DNA of 64,000 nt from Cyclobacteriaceae bacterium (GCA_019694875.1 JAIBBC010000001.1:1371501-1435500), one strand, 5' to 3'; positions 24,412-33,016 are shown, counted from the stretch's first letter. Program-made: numbers and translations. Notes: generated from the letters alone by a model not told the origin.

Positions 24412-25650
24412 TTACGAGTCCATTTTCAAAACACACTTTTCGATAACATCACAGCATTCGTGAATCTGCTCTTCGGTGATCACCAAGGGCGGTGCCAGAC
24501 GGATGATGTTGCCATGCGTAGGTTTTGCCAGCAAGCCATTCTTCGCAAATTCAACGCATAAGTTCCACGCAGTTTCACTTTCCGGTGAATCGTTGATAAC
24601 AATAGCGTTGAGAAGTCCTTTTCCGCGCACAAGCGTAATCAGCTTTGTTTTTTTCATCAGTGCTTTCATCCGGTCGCGGAACACCTGCCCGAGGCGTTCT
24701 GCATTCTGCGCAAGCTTTTCATCGGCAACAACCTGTAATGCTTCAATACAAATGGCAGCGGCAAGCGGGTTTCCGCCAAAGGTTGAGCCGTGTTCACCGG
24801 GTTTAATAACTAACATGATCGGGTCATCGGCTAACACAAGTGAAACGGGCATCACACCTCCGGAGAGCGCCTTTCCCAAAATCAAAATATCCGCACGAAC
24901 GCCTTCATGATCCGATGCCAGCATCTTTCCGGTACGGGCAATGCCGGTTTGAATTTCATCCATCATCAGCAACACGTTGTGCTTGCGGCATAGCTTTTCA
25001 GCTGCTTTAAGATATCCGTCTTTCGGAACATACACACCAGCTTCCCCCTGAATGGGTTCAATCCATAATCCGCAAACATTTGGGTTCGCCAACGCCTTTT
25101 CGAGCGCAGCCTCGTTATCGTATTCAACAATTTCAAAACCCGGCATGAACGGTCCGAAGCCTTTACGAGAAGAAGGATCGGTAGAAGCGGAAATAATCGT
25201 GGTAGTGCGGCCGTGAAAATTTTTGCTGGCTGCAACAATTACCGCCTGGTTATCGGGAATGTTCTTTTTGGTGTAGCCCCATTTGCGGGCAAGCTTAATG
25301 GCAGTTTCATTCGCTTCGGCACCACTGTTCATAAACAGTGCCTTTTGATATCCGAAAAGGTCACAAACAAATTTTTCAGCAACGCCCAGCTTATCATTAT
25401 AGAATGCCCGTGACGTAAGCGTAAGTTCTTTCGCCTGCTCGATCAGCCTGTGAATAATGCGCGGGTGACAGTGCCCCTGGTTCACGGCACTGTAGGCCGA
25501 GAGGAAATCGAAGTATCGCTTGCCCTCAACATCCCACAAAAAAACGCCTTCGCCTTTGTGCAATACTACGGGCAGGGGATGGTAGTTATGCGCCCCGTAC
25601 TTTTCTTCAAGATCGATTGCCGCCTGGCTGGATAAAATAGTGTCAGTCAT
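24412..25650 (-). CDS. rocD: ornithine aminotransferase
   Basis: RocD transfers the delta-amino group of ornithine to 2-oxoglutarate, giving glutamate semialdehyde and glutamate, and links arginine/ornithine breakdown to proline and glutamate. It is a class III PLP aminotransferase of 412 residues when started at the ATG at 25650 (MTDTILSSQ); the open frame continues upstream into the promoter. Recognisable segments are KYGAHNYHPLPVVL (specific to ornithine aminotransferases), FMNSGAEANETAIKLARKWGY, MMDEIQTGIARTG and ILGKALSGGVMPVS with the PLP lysine. A promoter and terminator bracket the gene, so it is monocistronic. Confidence 0.95.
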   Translation of the reverse strand: MTDTILSSQAAIDLEEKYGAHNYHPLPVVLHKGEGVFLWDVEGKRYFDFLSAYSAVNQGHCHPRIIHRLIEQAKELTLTSRAFYNDKLGVAEKFVCDLFGYQKALFMNSGAEANETAIKLARKWGYTKKNIPDNQAVIVAASKNFHGRTTTIISASTDPSSRKGFGPFMPGFEIVEYDNEAALEKALANPNVCGLWIEPIQGEAGVYVPKDGYLKAAEKLCRKHNVLLMMDEIQTGIARTGKMLASDHEGVRADILILGKALSGGVMPVSLVLADDPIMLVIKPGEHGSTFGGNPLAAAICIEALQVVADEKLAQNAERLGQVFRDRMKALMKKTKLITLVRGKGLLNAIVINDSPESETAWNLCVEFAKNGLLAKPTHGNIIRLAPPLVITEEQIHECCDVIEKCVLKMDS

Positions 25651-25668
25651 ATGCTTAGGATACTCCCC

Positions 25669-25699
25669 TAAAAGTACCGAATCCGCCAGTGAGAGGCAA
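25669..25699 (-). promoter_or_regulatory. rocD promoter, TTG-N20-TACTTTTA
   Basis: On the minus strand TTG (25697-25699) is followed after 20 bp by TACTTTTA (25669-25676), a 7-of-8 match to TAnnTTTG, 18 bp before the rocD ATG. Spacing and position fit; it also supports the shorter rocD start. Confidence 0.45.
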
Positions 25700-25781
25700 T
25701 TAATTGAAGGCTGACACAAATTGTCCTGACGGATAGCGTTCTTGTTACGGTTACGCTATTATTTAAACTACCTTTACAGAC

Positions 25782-27113
25782 ATGGAAACTGGGTTTGATA
25801 GCATTAAGCGACTGGTTAATGAATTGAAAACACTAACCTTTTGGGACCGGATTTTTAAGTGGGGAACTGTTCGTGCAACGCTGGTAGATGCCAGTGCTGA
25901 CCTCCAGCGGATGATCAACGGATATGAAAGCCAGTCACAATTACGCCATGAGCTCGAACTGGAGAAAAACCGCAACAAAACCATTCAGGAATCGCTCGAA
26001 GAATTGAAATTTCTCCGCACCGAAAAGGAGTCTTTAATGAAAGACAAAGTTTCGCTTGAAAGCAGGAATGATAATTACCTGAAACGCGGAACAGAACTTT
26101 CCAACGAGGTGAGCGCGCTCCGTCAGAAGATCGAATCGTACGAGAATGAATTGAAGAGCTTGCGAAATGAAAATACGTATCTGAAAAGCTCCGATGAACA
26201 ACGGCTAAAAGAATACGAGAGCCGGATGAGTAATCTTACGGAAACCATTAAACGTTTCGATCGCGATCGAATTCAGGAAAAAGAGGATCGCCATGCCCGC
26301 GAGATCGAACGCTTACGGCTGATGAAACAAACGTGGATCAATCACGAAGACAACGTAAAAAGCCGCATCAAGCTGATTTGTAACAGACATGGTGTTGAGT
26401 ATGCTGATCAGGTTCCATTTAAAGGGAAGCCTGACAACACGTTAAAGATCAATGACGAATACATCATTTTTGATGCTAAGAGCCCGGCTAATGATGATCT
26501 TTCAAATTTTCCTTTATACCTGAAAGCTCAAACGGAACAGGCAAGCAAATACATCAAGGAAGAAAATGTACGTAAAGAAATATTTCTGGTTGTTCCGGTG
26601 AATACGTTAGAGGCGATTAAAAATTTTGAGTACCGGCTGAGCGATTATAACGTCTATGTGATTTCAGTTGATGCCCTTGAGCCTATAATTATTGCTCTTC
26701 AGAAAATTGAAGCGTACGAGTTTGCGGATAAGCTAAGTCCGGAAGACAGAGATAATATTTGCCGTGTAATCGGAAAATTTGTTCATCTCTCTAAACGCAG
26801 AATTCAGATTGACGGCTTCTTTGCCAAGCAGTTTTTTGAATTGTTGTATCGAAAGGACGCTGAATTACCGGCAGAATTCTTGGAAAAGGCAACTGAGTTT
26901 GAGAGAAACGAGGTATTGAACCCTCCAAGTGACAGACGCACCAAACAAATCAGTAATCGGGATTTGCAGCAGGAGGTAAATAAGATCAAGAGTGATGCAG
27001 AACAGAAAGGCATCTACACCGAAGAAACACACCTGTCCAAGGGACTAAATCGCCTTCCTTTGTATACTGACGACTCAAGCCCCGACAGCCAGGAGCAGAA
27101 GGAATTGTTCTAA
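25782..27113 (+). CDS. coiled-coil protein with RmuC-like PD-(D/E)xK domain
   Basis: A 443-residue soluble protein. Residues about 45-185 form a long coiled coil rich in Glu, Lys and Arg. The domain after it (about 190-345) resembles the RmuC nuclease-like fold: Pro217-Asp218, then IIFDAK with Asp231 and Lys233 as a PD-(D/E)xK motif, then EIFLVVPVN and NVYVISVDALEPIIIALQKIEAY, which parallel the conserved IDAK, FIPVE and TLLVALRTI elements of RmuC. RmuC restrains DNA rearrangements during replication; whether this relative cuts DNA is unknown. RmuC proper has an N-terminal membrane anchor that is missing here. The C-terminal 90 residues are polar. No recombination gene is adjacent. Confidence 0.7.
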   Translation: METGFDSIKRLVNELKTLTFWDRIFKWGTVRATLVDASADLQRMINGYESQSQLRHELELEKNRNKTIQESLEELKFLRTEKESLMKDKVSLESRNDNYLKRGTELSNEVSALRQKIESYENELKSLRNENTYLKSSDEQRLKEYESRMSNLTETIKRFDRDRIQEKEDRHAREIERLRLMKQTWINHEDNVKSRIKLICNRHGVEYADQVPFKGKPDNTLKINDEYIIFDAKSPANDDLSNFPLYLKAQTEQASKYIKEENVRKEIFLVVPVNTLEAIKNFEYRLSDYNVYVISVDALEPIIIALQKIEAYEFADKLSPEDRDNICRVIGKFVHLSKRRIQIDGFFAKQFFELLYRKDAELPAEFLEKATEFERNEVLNPPSDRRTKQISNRDLQQEVNKIKSDAEQKGIYTEETHLSKGLNRLPLYTDDSSPDSQEQKELF

Positions 27114-27120
27114 TAAAAGT

Positions 27121-27143
27121 CAGTTGAGCGTAGTCGAAGCCTG
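27121..27143. repeat. fragment resembling a dispersed intergenic repeat
   Basis: The segment contains TTGAGCGTAGTCGAAG, which resembles short GAGCG(C/T)AGTCGAAG sequences I recall from between genes in many Bacteroidota genomes. Only one copy is in this window, so repeat status cannot be shown here. Confidence 0.3.
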
Positions 27144-27168
27144 ATTACCCACTCCCATTTTTTTAAAT

Positions 27169-27176
27169 TAGCTTTG
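27169..27176 (+). promoter_or_regulatory. -7 promoter box TAGCTTTG immediately upstream of NTF2-like gene
   Basis: A full match to TAnnTTTG with only 4 bases (TGCC) between it and the ATG. If used, transcription would start at or near the A of the start codon, giving a leaderless mRNA. No TTG lies at the ideal -33 position. Confidence 0.5.
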
Positions 27177-27180
27177 TGCC

Positions 27181-27651
27181 ATGAATCCCACGGCACTGAT
27201 TACTGAATTTTACGCAGCATTCGCCCGGCACGACTCCGCGGGAATGACGGCGTGTTACCACGATGAAATTGAATTTCACGATCCGGTGTTCGGGACACTG
27301 AAAGGGATTCAGGCGAAAGCCATGTGGCAGATGCTGCTGGAACGTTCGAAGGGAAATCTGAAAATTGTTTTTTCGGATGTGAAGGCATCCGGATCATCCG
27401 GCAGTGCGCACTGGGAGGCATTTTATCCGTTTAGCAAAACCGGTCGTAAAGTTCATAACATTATCGATGCGGCATTTGAGTTTAGAGACGGCAAGATTAT
27501 TAAACATCACGATCATTTTGATCTGTACCGTTGGTCGCGGCAGGCGTTTGGTGTAACGGGAACTTTACTCGGCTTTACGCCCTTCTTTAAAAATAAAGTG
27601 CGCAAAACTGCGCAGGACTCATTGAAAACGTACTTGCTGAAGTACACGTAA
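27181..27651 (+). CDS. nuclear transport factor 2 (NTF2/SnoaL)-like family protein
   Basis: A 156-residue single-domain protein with the NTF2-like cone fold. The N-terminal helix with ITEFYAAFARHDSAGMTACYHDEIEFHDPVFG is the standard SnoaL opening, and GKIIKHHDHFDLYRW closes the sheet. Members are isomerases, dehydratases or ligand binders of diverse function; none can be chosen here. It precedes the RsmB-type methyltransferase by 8 bp and is probably the first gene of a three-gene unit (27181-29061). Confidence 0.85.
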   Translation: MNPTALITEFYAAFARHDSAGMTACYHDEIEFHDPVFGTLKGIQAKAMWQMLLERSKGNLKIVFSDVKASGSSGSAHWEAFYPFSKTGRKVHNIIDAAFEFRDGKIIKHHDHFDLYRWSRQAFGVTGTLLGFTPFFKNKVRKTAQDSLKTYLLKYT

Positions 27652-27659
27652 GCATTGTA

Positions 27660-28850
27660 ATGCGAATACACCGGTCTACTTCCGAAGCGATTATTGAATC
27701 TTTAAAGCAGATTTTTCAGGAGAAAAAGTATGCGGACAAGGTTATAGAAAAAACCCTGAAGCAAAATCCAAAATGGGGGTCACGCGATCGGAAATTTATT
27801 GCTGAAACTACGTACGACATCGTTCGCTGGTATCGGTTCTTCAGAAGTGTAGCGAATGCAAAGGGTGATGATTTCTGGACGCTGCTCGCGGTGTGGTGTG
27901 CAGCTCATGACGTTCAACTGCCCGACTGGAAAGAATTTGACGAGCTCAATTATGCTGAGCTGCAGCGAAAAGTAAACGAGAACCATCCTGTGAGGAAAAT
28001 TCATGAGTCGATTCCTGATTGGCTCGATGAACTCGGTGAACAGGAGCTTGGCAGTCGCTGGGATAAAGAACTTGCCGCGCTTAATGTTGAGGCACGTGTG
28101 GTGTTGCGGGTGAACACGTTGAAGACTACGTTGCCGGAGTTACAGCAAAAACTGCGGGAGCACGAAGTCTTCACACACACCGAAAAGAATTATCCTGACG
28201 CACTTGTGCTTGAACAGCGCCAGAATGTTTTTCAGCTTCCCGAATTTAAGGAAGGGTTATTCGAAGTGCAGGATGCCGGCTCGCAATACATCAGCCAGTT
28301 TACGCATGCGAAACCCGGCATGCGCATCATCGATGCCTGTGCAGGCGGAGGCGGGAAAACGTTGCATCTTGCAGCGCTTATCCAGAATAAAGGGAAAATT
28401 ATTTCCATGGACACCGAACAGTGGAAACTGGATGAATTGAAAAAGCGGGCGCGCAGGGGAGGGGTGTCTACCGTAGAGACACGGCACATTGATTCATCGA
28501 AAGTGATCAAGCGTCTTGAAAAGTCAGCCGACCTGTTGCTGCTGGACGTGCCGTGCTCGGGAACAGGAGTGCTCCGCAGAAACCCGGATGCGAAATGGAA
28601 ACTCTCACCCGAGTTTGTCGACAGCGTGAAGACCGCGCAGCACGACATCCTTGCTTCATACAGCGATATGGTAAAACCGGGCGGAACGCTCGTCTACGCA
28701 ACGTGTAGTATTTTACACTCCGAAAATGAAGACCAGGTGAAGAACTTTTTGCAGACTGATTCTGATTTTGAGCTGAACGAAGAGAAACGCATCTGGCCGA
28801 GCGAGGGCTTTGACGGATTTTACATGGCACGATTAACGCGCAGGAAGTAG
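27660..28850 (+). CDS. RsmB/NOP-family RNA (cytosine-C5) methyltransferase
   Basis: A 396-residue SAM-dependent RNA m5C methyltransferase. An N-terminal NusB-like helical part (about 1-130) is followed by a class I methyltransferase domain (about 200-396). The SAM-binding segment is IIDACAGGGGKTLHLAAL. Both family cysteines are present: the release cysteine in DVPCSGTGVLRRNPD and the nucleophile in YATCSILHSEN. The most likely target is 16S rRNA (C967 in E. coli numbering), although substrate specificity within the family is hard to read. A 69-codon gene follows after 1 bp. Confidence 0.93.
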   Translation: MRIHRSTSEAIIESLKQIFQEKKYADKVIEKTLKQNPKWGSRDRKFIAETTYDIVRWYRFFRSVANAKGDDFWTLLAVWCAAHDVQLPDWKEFDELNYAELQRKVNENHPVRKIHESIPDWLDELGEQELGSRWDKELAALNVEARVVLRVNTLKTTLPELQQKLREHEVFTHTEKNYPDALVLEQRQNVFQLPEFKEGLFEVQDAGSQYISQFTHAKPGMRIIDACAGGGGKTLHLAALIQNKGKIISMDTEQWKLDELKKRARRGGVSTVETRHIDSSKVIKRLEKSADLLLLDVPCSGTGVLRRNPDAKWKLSPEFVDSVKTAQHDILASYSDMVKPGGTLVYATCSILHSENEDQVKNFLQTDSDFELNEEKRIWPSEGFDGFYMARLTRRK

Positions 28851-28851
28851 C

Positions 28852-29061
28852 ATGGCCGGATTATCATTCGATGTTTTACGCGTAGGCAAAAAATACAAAC
28901 TCACGAATTTCGGAGAAACCCGTGAGTTTGAAGTAGAGAGTATCCTTACCAATCACGACTTCAAGGTGAAAGACCTTTTTACACTTGAACGGTATCTTTT
29001 GAAAGATTTGATCAAGTACGGAAAGGGCAACGACTTTGAGATTCGCGAGCTCTATCAGTAA
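28852..29061 (+). CDS. small conserved hypothetical protein
   Basis: A 69-residue cytoplasmic protein with a beta-rich N-terminal half (FDVLRVGKKYKLTNFGETREFEV) and a charged helical end. It starts 1 bp after the RsmB-type gene, so translation is coupled. No family name is known to me; the compact beta pattern recalls small RNA- or ribosome-associated proteins, but that is a guess. Its stop codon abuts the stop of the convergent acyltransferase gene with no spacer. Confidence 0.7.
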   Translation: MAGLSFDVLRVGKKYKLTNFGETREFEVESILTNHDFKVKDLFTLERYLLKDLIKYGKGNDFEIRELYQ

Positions 29062-30237
29062 TTAGCTTCCCTTTTTCGGTTTCATGCCGAATAAAAACCG
29101 CATAACATTAAACGGCCTGATAAACGCCAGGTAAAATCCCACACAACTCAAAAGTGTTAAGGAGCATACGGTCCAGTATTTAGCGGAAATACTCCAGTCA
29201 AGTTTACAGATGTAATAGCCAATCACGATGATTACCGTTTGATGCAGAATGTAAAACGGATATAATCCTTCGTTGAATGTTGTTAACCATTTGTGTGGTT
29301 TGTTCAGGTAATGCTGCCCGTAACCCACAATTGTGATCACAGTAAACCAACCAACAAATATTCCGCTTATGCTGAAAATGATTTCAACGGTTTCCTCACT
29401 CCACGGCAGGGTAATTAAATCACGGAAATCGAAGAAACAGATGTAAAACGGAATCAGGGAAAAGAAGGTGGCAACCAGCAGATGCTTCCGGTTCTGCGCG
29501 ATGGATTCCCACAACGGCCTGTACGAGTAACATAAAATTCCGAAAAAGAAGAAGAGAAAATAGAAGGTGAAGTAGGCCCAGTCGTTCGCCAGTCCATGTG
29601 TTTCTTCCGGGAAGTATGGACGCAGAACAATTTGCGTAATCAGAATTATAAATGACGGGATGAAGAGTATGCCTGCCGGACTAGATAAGATCTTCCCGGC
29701 CTTCAATTTGAAGTTTTCTGATTTGGGTGACCGGATATATTTCAAAAATGGAATCGCAATTAGCGAGAACACAAGAAGGTATAAAATGAACCAAAGGTGA
29801 TGCCAGCTGAAACTGCCGGTTGGCACCGGGCTTCCGCCTTTGTAGGGCCTGAATTCAAACACGGTTTTATAGAAATCCCAGTAGTTTGCGTAGTGCGTGA
29901 TATACTCATAATAAATCTGTGGAGGCACCACTACGAACATTCCAAAAATAAGCGGAATAAATAGTCTGCGGAATCGCTCACCGGCAAATTGCCCGGGTGT
30001 TCGTTTACCCAAGGCCATGTAAGTACCGGCTCCTGAAATGAAAAGCAACAGCGGCATCCGGAAGAAGTGCGACCACACCATCCAGTAGCTGAAGGTGGTA
30101 GATGTTTCGGAGTTTTTTACGTGCCACTCCCACTGGTTGAACAGCATACCGGTGTGAAAAAATAGCAGTACTACAATGGCAATGAAGCGCAGCCAGTCGA
30201 GGTCGTAGCGTCTTGGGTTGGTCGATAGTTCGGTCAT
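29062..30237 (-). CDS. membrane acyltransferase, Acyltransferase_3 family
   Basis: A 391-residue multi-pass protein with about ten membrane segments, beginning RRYDLDWLRFIAIVVLLFFHTGMLF, the usual first helix of Acyltransferase_3 proteins with the catalytic-type histidine. RMPLLLFISGAGTYM and HHLWFILYLLVFSL are further family motifs. Members transfer acyl groups (often acetyl or succinyl) to carbohydrates of the envelope, as in OafA or MdoC. The target is unknown and no glycan locus adjoins it. It diverges from the GNAT gene, with 115 bp between starts. Confidence 0.88.
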   Translation of the reverse strand: MTELSTNPRRYDLDWLRFIAIVVLLFFHTGMLFNQWEWHVKNSETSTTFSYWMVWSHFFRMPLLLFISGAGTYMALGKRTPGQFAGERFRRLFIPLIFGMFVVVPPQIYYEYITHYANYWDFYKTVFEFRPYKGGSPVPTGSFSWHHLWFILYLLVFSLIAIPFLKYIRSPKSENFKLKAGKILSSPAGILFIPSFIILITQIVLRPYFPEETHGLANDWAYFTFYFLFFFFGILCYSYRPLWESIAQNRKHLLVATFFSLIPFYICFFDFRDLITLPWSEETVEIIFSISGIFVGWFTVITIVGYGQHYLNKPHKWLTTFNEGLYPFYILHQTVIIVIGYYICKLDWSISAKYWTVCSLTLLSCVGFYLAFIRPFNVMRFLFGMKPKKGS

Positions 30238-30340
30238 AGTTATTTCTTTTGCTGCAAATGAACGGCAGCAGGAGGTGAAGGTAAGGCTGTTTTTATAGGC
30301 TGGGAGGTCGATTTTATAAAGTCGAACGTGAATTTGACAT

Positions 30341-30348
30341 TATCTTTG
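30341..30348 (+). promoter_or_regulatory. -7 promoter box TATCTTTG immediately upstream of GNAT gene
   Basis: A full match to TAnnTTTG, again with only 4 bases (GGCC) before the ATG at 30353, predicting a leaderless or nearly leaderless mRNA. No TTG at the ideal -33 position. Confidence 0.5.
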
Positions 30349-30352
30349 GGCC

Positions 30353-30868
30353 ATGGATTATAAAATTGAACCGGCTACGCCCGCAGATGTTGCTGTGCTG
30401 AATAAATTAGTGAATTCCGCGTACAGGGGAGAATCTTCCCGGAAAGGCTGGGCCACCGAAGCTGACCTCATCGAAGGAACAAGAATTGATGAGGCCGCCA
30501 TGCTCGACCTGATTAACGATAATAACACAACCGTTCTGAAGTATGTTGAGCGCGGAGAAATTCTAGGTTGCGTGGAGCTGCGAATTGAAGGTGACAGTTT
30601 ATACCTGGGGATGCTGACCGTAAATCCCGAACTGCAAGCGAGAGGCATTGGCAAGATTTTGATGTTTGCGGGCGAAGATTTCGCACGAAAAAAGGGATGC
30701 AAAAAAGTGCGTATGACGGTCGTTTCTGTTCGTGACAAACTTATCGGTTGGTATGAGCGTCATGGTTATGTGTTGACGGGCGAACGCAAACCGTTCAAAA
30801 TGCCTGATGAACGTTTTGGTATCCCGCGACAACCACTCGAGTTTGTTGTGATGGAGAAGAAACTTTAA
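30353..30868 (+). CDS. GNAT family N-acetyltransferase
   Basis: A 171-residue acetyl-CoA-dependent acetyltransferase. The core shows LGMLTVNPELQARGIGKILMFAGEDFA, in which the Q/R-x-x-G-x-G/A pyrophosphate-binding loop is clear, then VRMTVVSVRDKLIGWYERHGY, the typical final strand and helix. The substrate (small molecule or protein) is not readable. It is followed after 32 bp by a small lipoprotein gene on the same strand. Confidence 0.92.
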   Translation: MDYKIEPATPADVAVLNKLVNSAYRGESSRKGWATEADLIEGTRIDEAAMLDLINDNNTTVLKYVERGEILGCVELRIEGDSLYLGMLTVNPELQARGIGKILMFAGEDFARKKGCKKVRMTVVSVRDKLIGWYERHGYVLTGERKPFKMPDERFGIPRQPLEFVVMEKKL

Positions 30869-30900
30869 GTATAATAGTCACTACTTTTTACTTTACCAAT

Positions 30901-31209
30901 ATGAAAACAAAAAGCAAAATTTTTCTTTCTGGCGTTTTAGCGCTTCTTTTTTTGGGATCGTGCAGTAAAGATGGTGATGTTTCCTGTAATGAGATTTACG
31001 TAAAGATCGCAACCAAATCGCAGGACCTTGCCTCCACAGATTGTACGGTAGTGGTGGCTACGTATGATAAGCTCATTGATCTGTACGAGCAGGGGAAAGA
31101 TTGTAAGGTGATCAGCGATGCCGTGAAAGATAACGGTTATACGAGTGTGGATGATTTCCTTGCCGACTTCCGTAATCTAAGAGATCTGGAAGCAGCCGAT
31201 TGTAATTAA
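30901..31209 (+). CDS. small hypothetical lipoprotein
   Basis: A 102-residue protein with a lipoprotein signal ending LFLGSC, with the lipidated cysteine at about residue 22 followed by SKDGD. The mature region of about 80 residues is helical and contains four further cysteines (in VSCNEIY, STDCTVV, GKDCKVI and the penultimate residue), probably two disulfides. The family is unknown. The gene ends in TTAA, shared with the stop codon of the convergent cdsA. Confidence 0.75.
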   Translation: MKTKSKIFLSGVLALLFLGSCSKDGDVSCNEIYVKIATKSQDLASTDCTVVVATYDKLIDLYEQGKDCKVISDAVKDNGYTSVDDFLADFRNLRDLEAADCN

Positions 31210-32090
31210 AAGCCGCCTTTGAAGATTTCCAGGTAGGCAACTACGAAAGGAGCGGAGATAAACAGGCCATCGAACCGGTCTAGAAATCCACCGTGGCCGG
31301 GAATGGCTGTACCTGAATCTTTGATTTCAATGCTGCGCTTGAGCAGTGATTCAACAAGATCACCAAATGTTCCGCCCACAACGATGATGATGGTAATGAC
31401 TATCCAATCGATGGGCGATAGATAATGCAGGCCGTAATTATCGAGTATCAGGTTAAATACAAATGCAATAATTCCCGCCAGTACGGCTCCGCCAACAAAT
31501 CCTTCCCAGGTTTTTTTAGGTGAGATTCGTTCAAACAGTTTGTGCTTCCCGAAAAATGTTCCGGCAAAATATGCGCCTGTGTCGGTTGCCCAAAGAATCA
31601 AGAGTATTCCCAGGATCGGTTCAAAATTATATCCCCCTATGATGGTATGCCACTCTGCCTGAGTAGGTACAAAGACAGCATGGTTTAACAACGAAATCGG
31701 AACCCCGATATAAAATATTCCTAAAAAAGTAAAAGCGATGTTGGTAAAGGGTTTATGTTCTCCTTTTTTATAGAGCTTGATCATGTACACCAGCGCCATC
31801 AGCGGGAAAATGACAAAGTAATATTTGGGATCGAGGTCTCCGCGTTCAATAAAAAACGACAAACAAAAAACGGCCATCCCAATAACGATGCCCACTGTCT
31901 TCAGCGGAAGCAGTCCATCAAATGCGGAGAGCTTGTAAAATTCGCGCAGCGAGAAAAAGCAAATGATAAAGAAGATCGCGAAATACGCCCACTCGCTCAC
32001 AATCAAACCATAAATAATGAGCGCTGAGCCCAGCAAACCGGTGATAATGCGCTGTGTTAAATTACTGTATTTCGAAAGAGGCTTGTTCAC
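31206..32090 (-). CDS. cdsA: phosphatidate cytidylyltransferase
   Basis: CdsA makes CDP-diacylglycerol from phosphatidic acid and CTP at the inner membrane, the branch point of phospholipid synthesis. The protein has about eight membrane segments and the family signature near its end, SGTAIPGHGGFLDRFDGL, plus SPKKTWEGFVGG. I place the start at a GTG at 32090 (then NKPLSKYSNLTQR), giving 294 residues; the GTG overlaps the TGA of the upstream CPBP gene (GTGA). The open frame beyond it runs inside that gene and has no CdsA character. Confidence 0.92.
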   Translation of the reverse strand: MNKPLSKYSNLTQRIITGLLGSALIIYGLIVSEWAYFAIFFIICFFSLREFYKLSAFDGLLPLKTVGIVIGMAVFCLSFFIERGDLDPKYYFVIFPLMALVYMIKLYKKGEHKPFTNIAFTFLGIFYIGVPISLLNHAVFVPTQAEWHTIIGGYNFEPILGILLILWATDTGAYFAGTFFGKHKLFERISPKKTWEGFVGGAVLAGIIAFVFNLILDNYGLHYLSPIDWIVITIIIVVGGTFGDLVESLLKRSIEIKDSGTAIPGHGGFLDRFDGLFISAPFVVAYLEIFKGGF

Positions 32091-33016
32091 GAATTCTCCG
32101 GGGAGCTTGAGTACTGTTTTTTGAAAAAGTAAAGTAGTGCAAAGACGGCAACTGCGCAACCTGCAACTAAAGAAAGTGGTGCCGAGGTTTCATCGATATT
32201 CATTTCAATCTTGCCAAGACTCTTCATATAAAATGCCGTCAGCACGAGCGCATTGTTAAAAAAGTGCGTAATGATGGGAACCCATAGATTGCCCGACCAG
32301 TGGTAGAGATAGCCCAACAAAGCGCCCAGCAGCAATCGCGGGAAAAACCCAAAAAACTGCATGTGAAAAGCACTGAAAATAAGAGCTGATGTCCAAATGG
32401 CAACATGAATGTTTCGACTGCTACGGTAAAGTTCGTTTTGAATCAATCCCCTGAAAACAAATTCTTCTCCGACTCCGGCAAAAACTCCAATCACCACAAC
32501 AGCAAGCAAAAAATTACCGAACGATGTAAAGTTTGTAATCATCGTGGTAAGCTCCGCAGCGCGATGCTCTTCTCCGCGAAGGTAGTCCTCTAAATTTTTC
32601 AGGGCTTCGGGAAATACGAGTCCCTGGTTCCACATTGTGATGGGTGAGATCGCAAACACGAACGTTACCAGGATCAGAAAAAGTATTCCAACCTTAACTG
32701 GAAAGTTGGATTCTTCCCTAAAGAATCGGTTGATAGGCTTTAACTCAGAAAACCGGATATAAAGCATCGGCATGACAATTAGTCCGATGAATGTTACGCA
32801 ACCCTGAACAATGAGAAGCGGAACGGAAGCTTCGCCTTTAACCGAACCGCTTATCATATCCGTCATAAGACTTTCACCCTCATAAAAGGGCTGGGCAAGC
32901 ATAAACCCAATCATGGGGCCAACAACCAGAAAACCCATGAGCGCAACCGCGAGAATAAGGAGAATTGAAATAAGAGGCGGCCGGTTAGACACCAAAGAAT
33001 CGCGAAGCTCAATCAT
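32087..33016 (-). CDS. CPBP family intramembrane glutamic endopeptidase
   Basis: A 309-residue membrane protein with about eight transmembrane segments and the CPBP (Abi, Rce1-like) catalytic motifs: GVGEEFVFRGLIQ with the paired glutamates, FSAFHMQFFGF and ITHFFNN with the histidines. Rce1 trims prenylated proteins in eukaryotes; bacterial members act in bacteriocin immunity, protein processing or unknown roles. It is coupled to cdsA by a GTGA overlap, so the two membrane enzymes are made together. It diverges from dusB. Confidence 0.92.
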   Translation of the reverse strand: MIELRDSLVSNRPPLISILLILAVALMGFLVVGPMIGFMLAQPFYEGESLMTDMISGSVKGEASVPLLIVQGCVTFIGLIVMPMLYIRFSELKPINRFFREESNFPVKVGILFLILVTFVFAISPITMWNQGLVFPEALKNLEDYLRGEEHRAAELTTMITNFTSFGNFLLAVVVIGVFAGVGEEFVFRGLIQNELYRSSRNIHVAIWTSALIFSAFHMQFFGFFPRLLLGALLGYLYHWSGNLWVPIITHFFNNALVLTAFYMKSLGKIEMNIDETSAPLSLVAGCAVAVFALLYFFKKQYSSSPENS

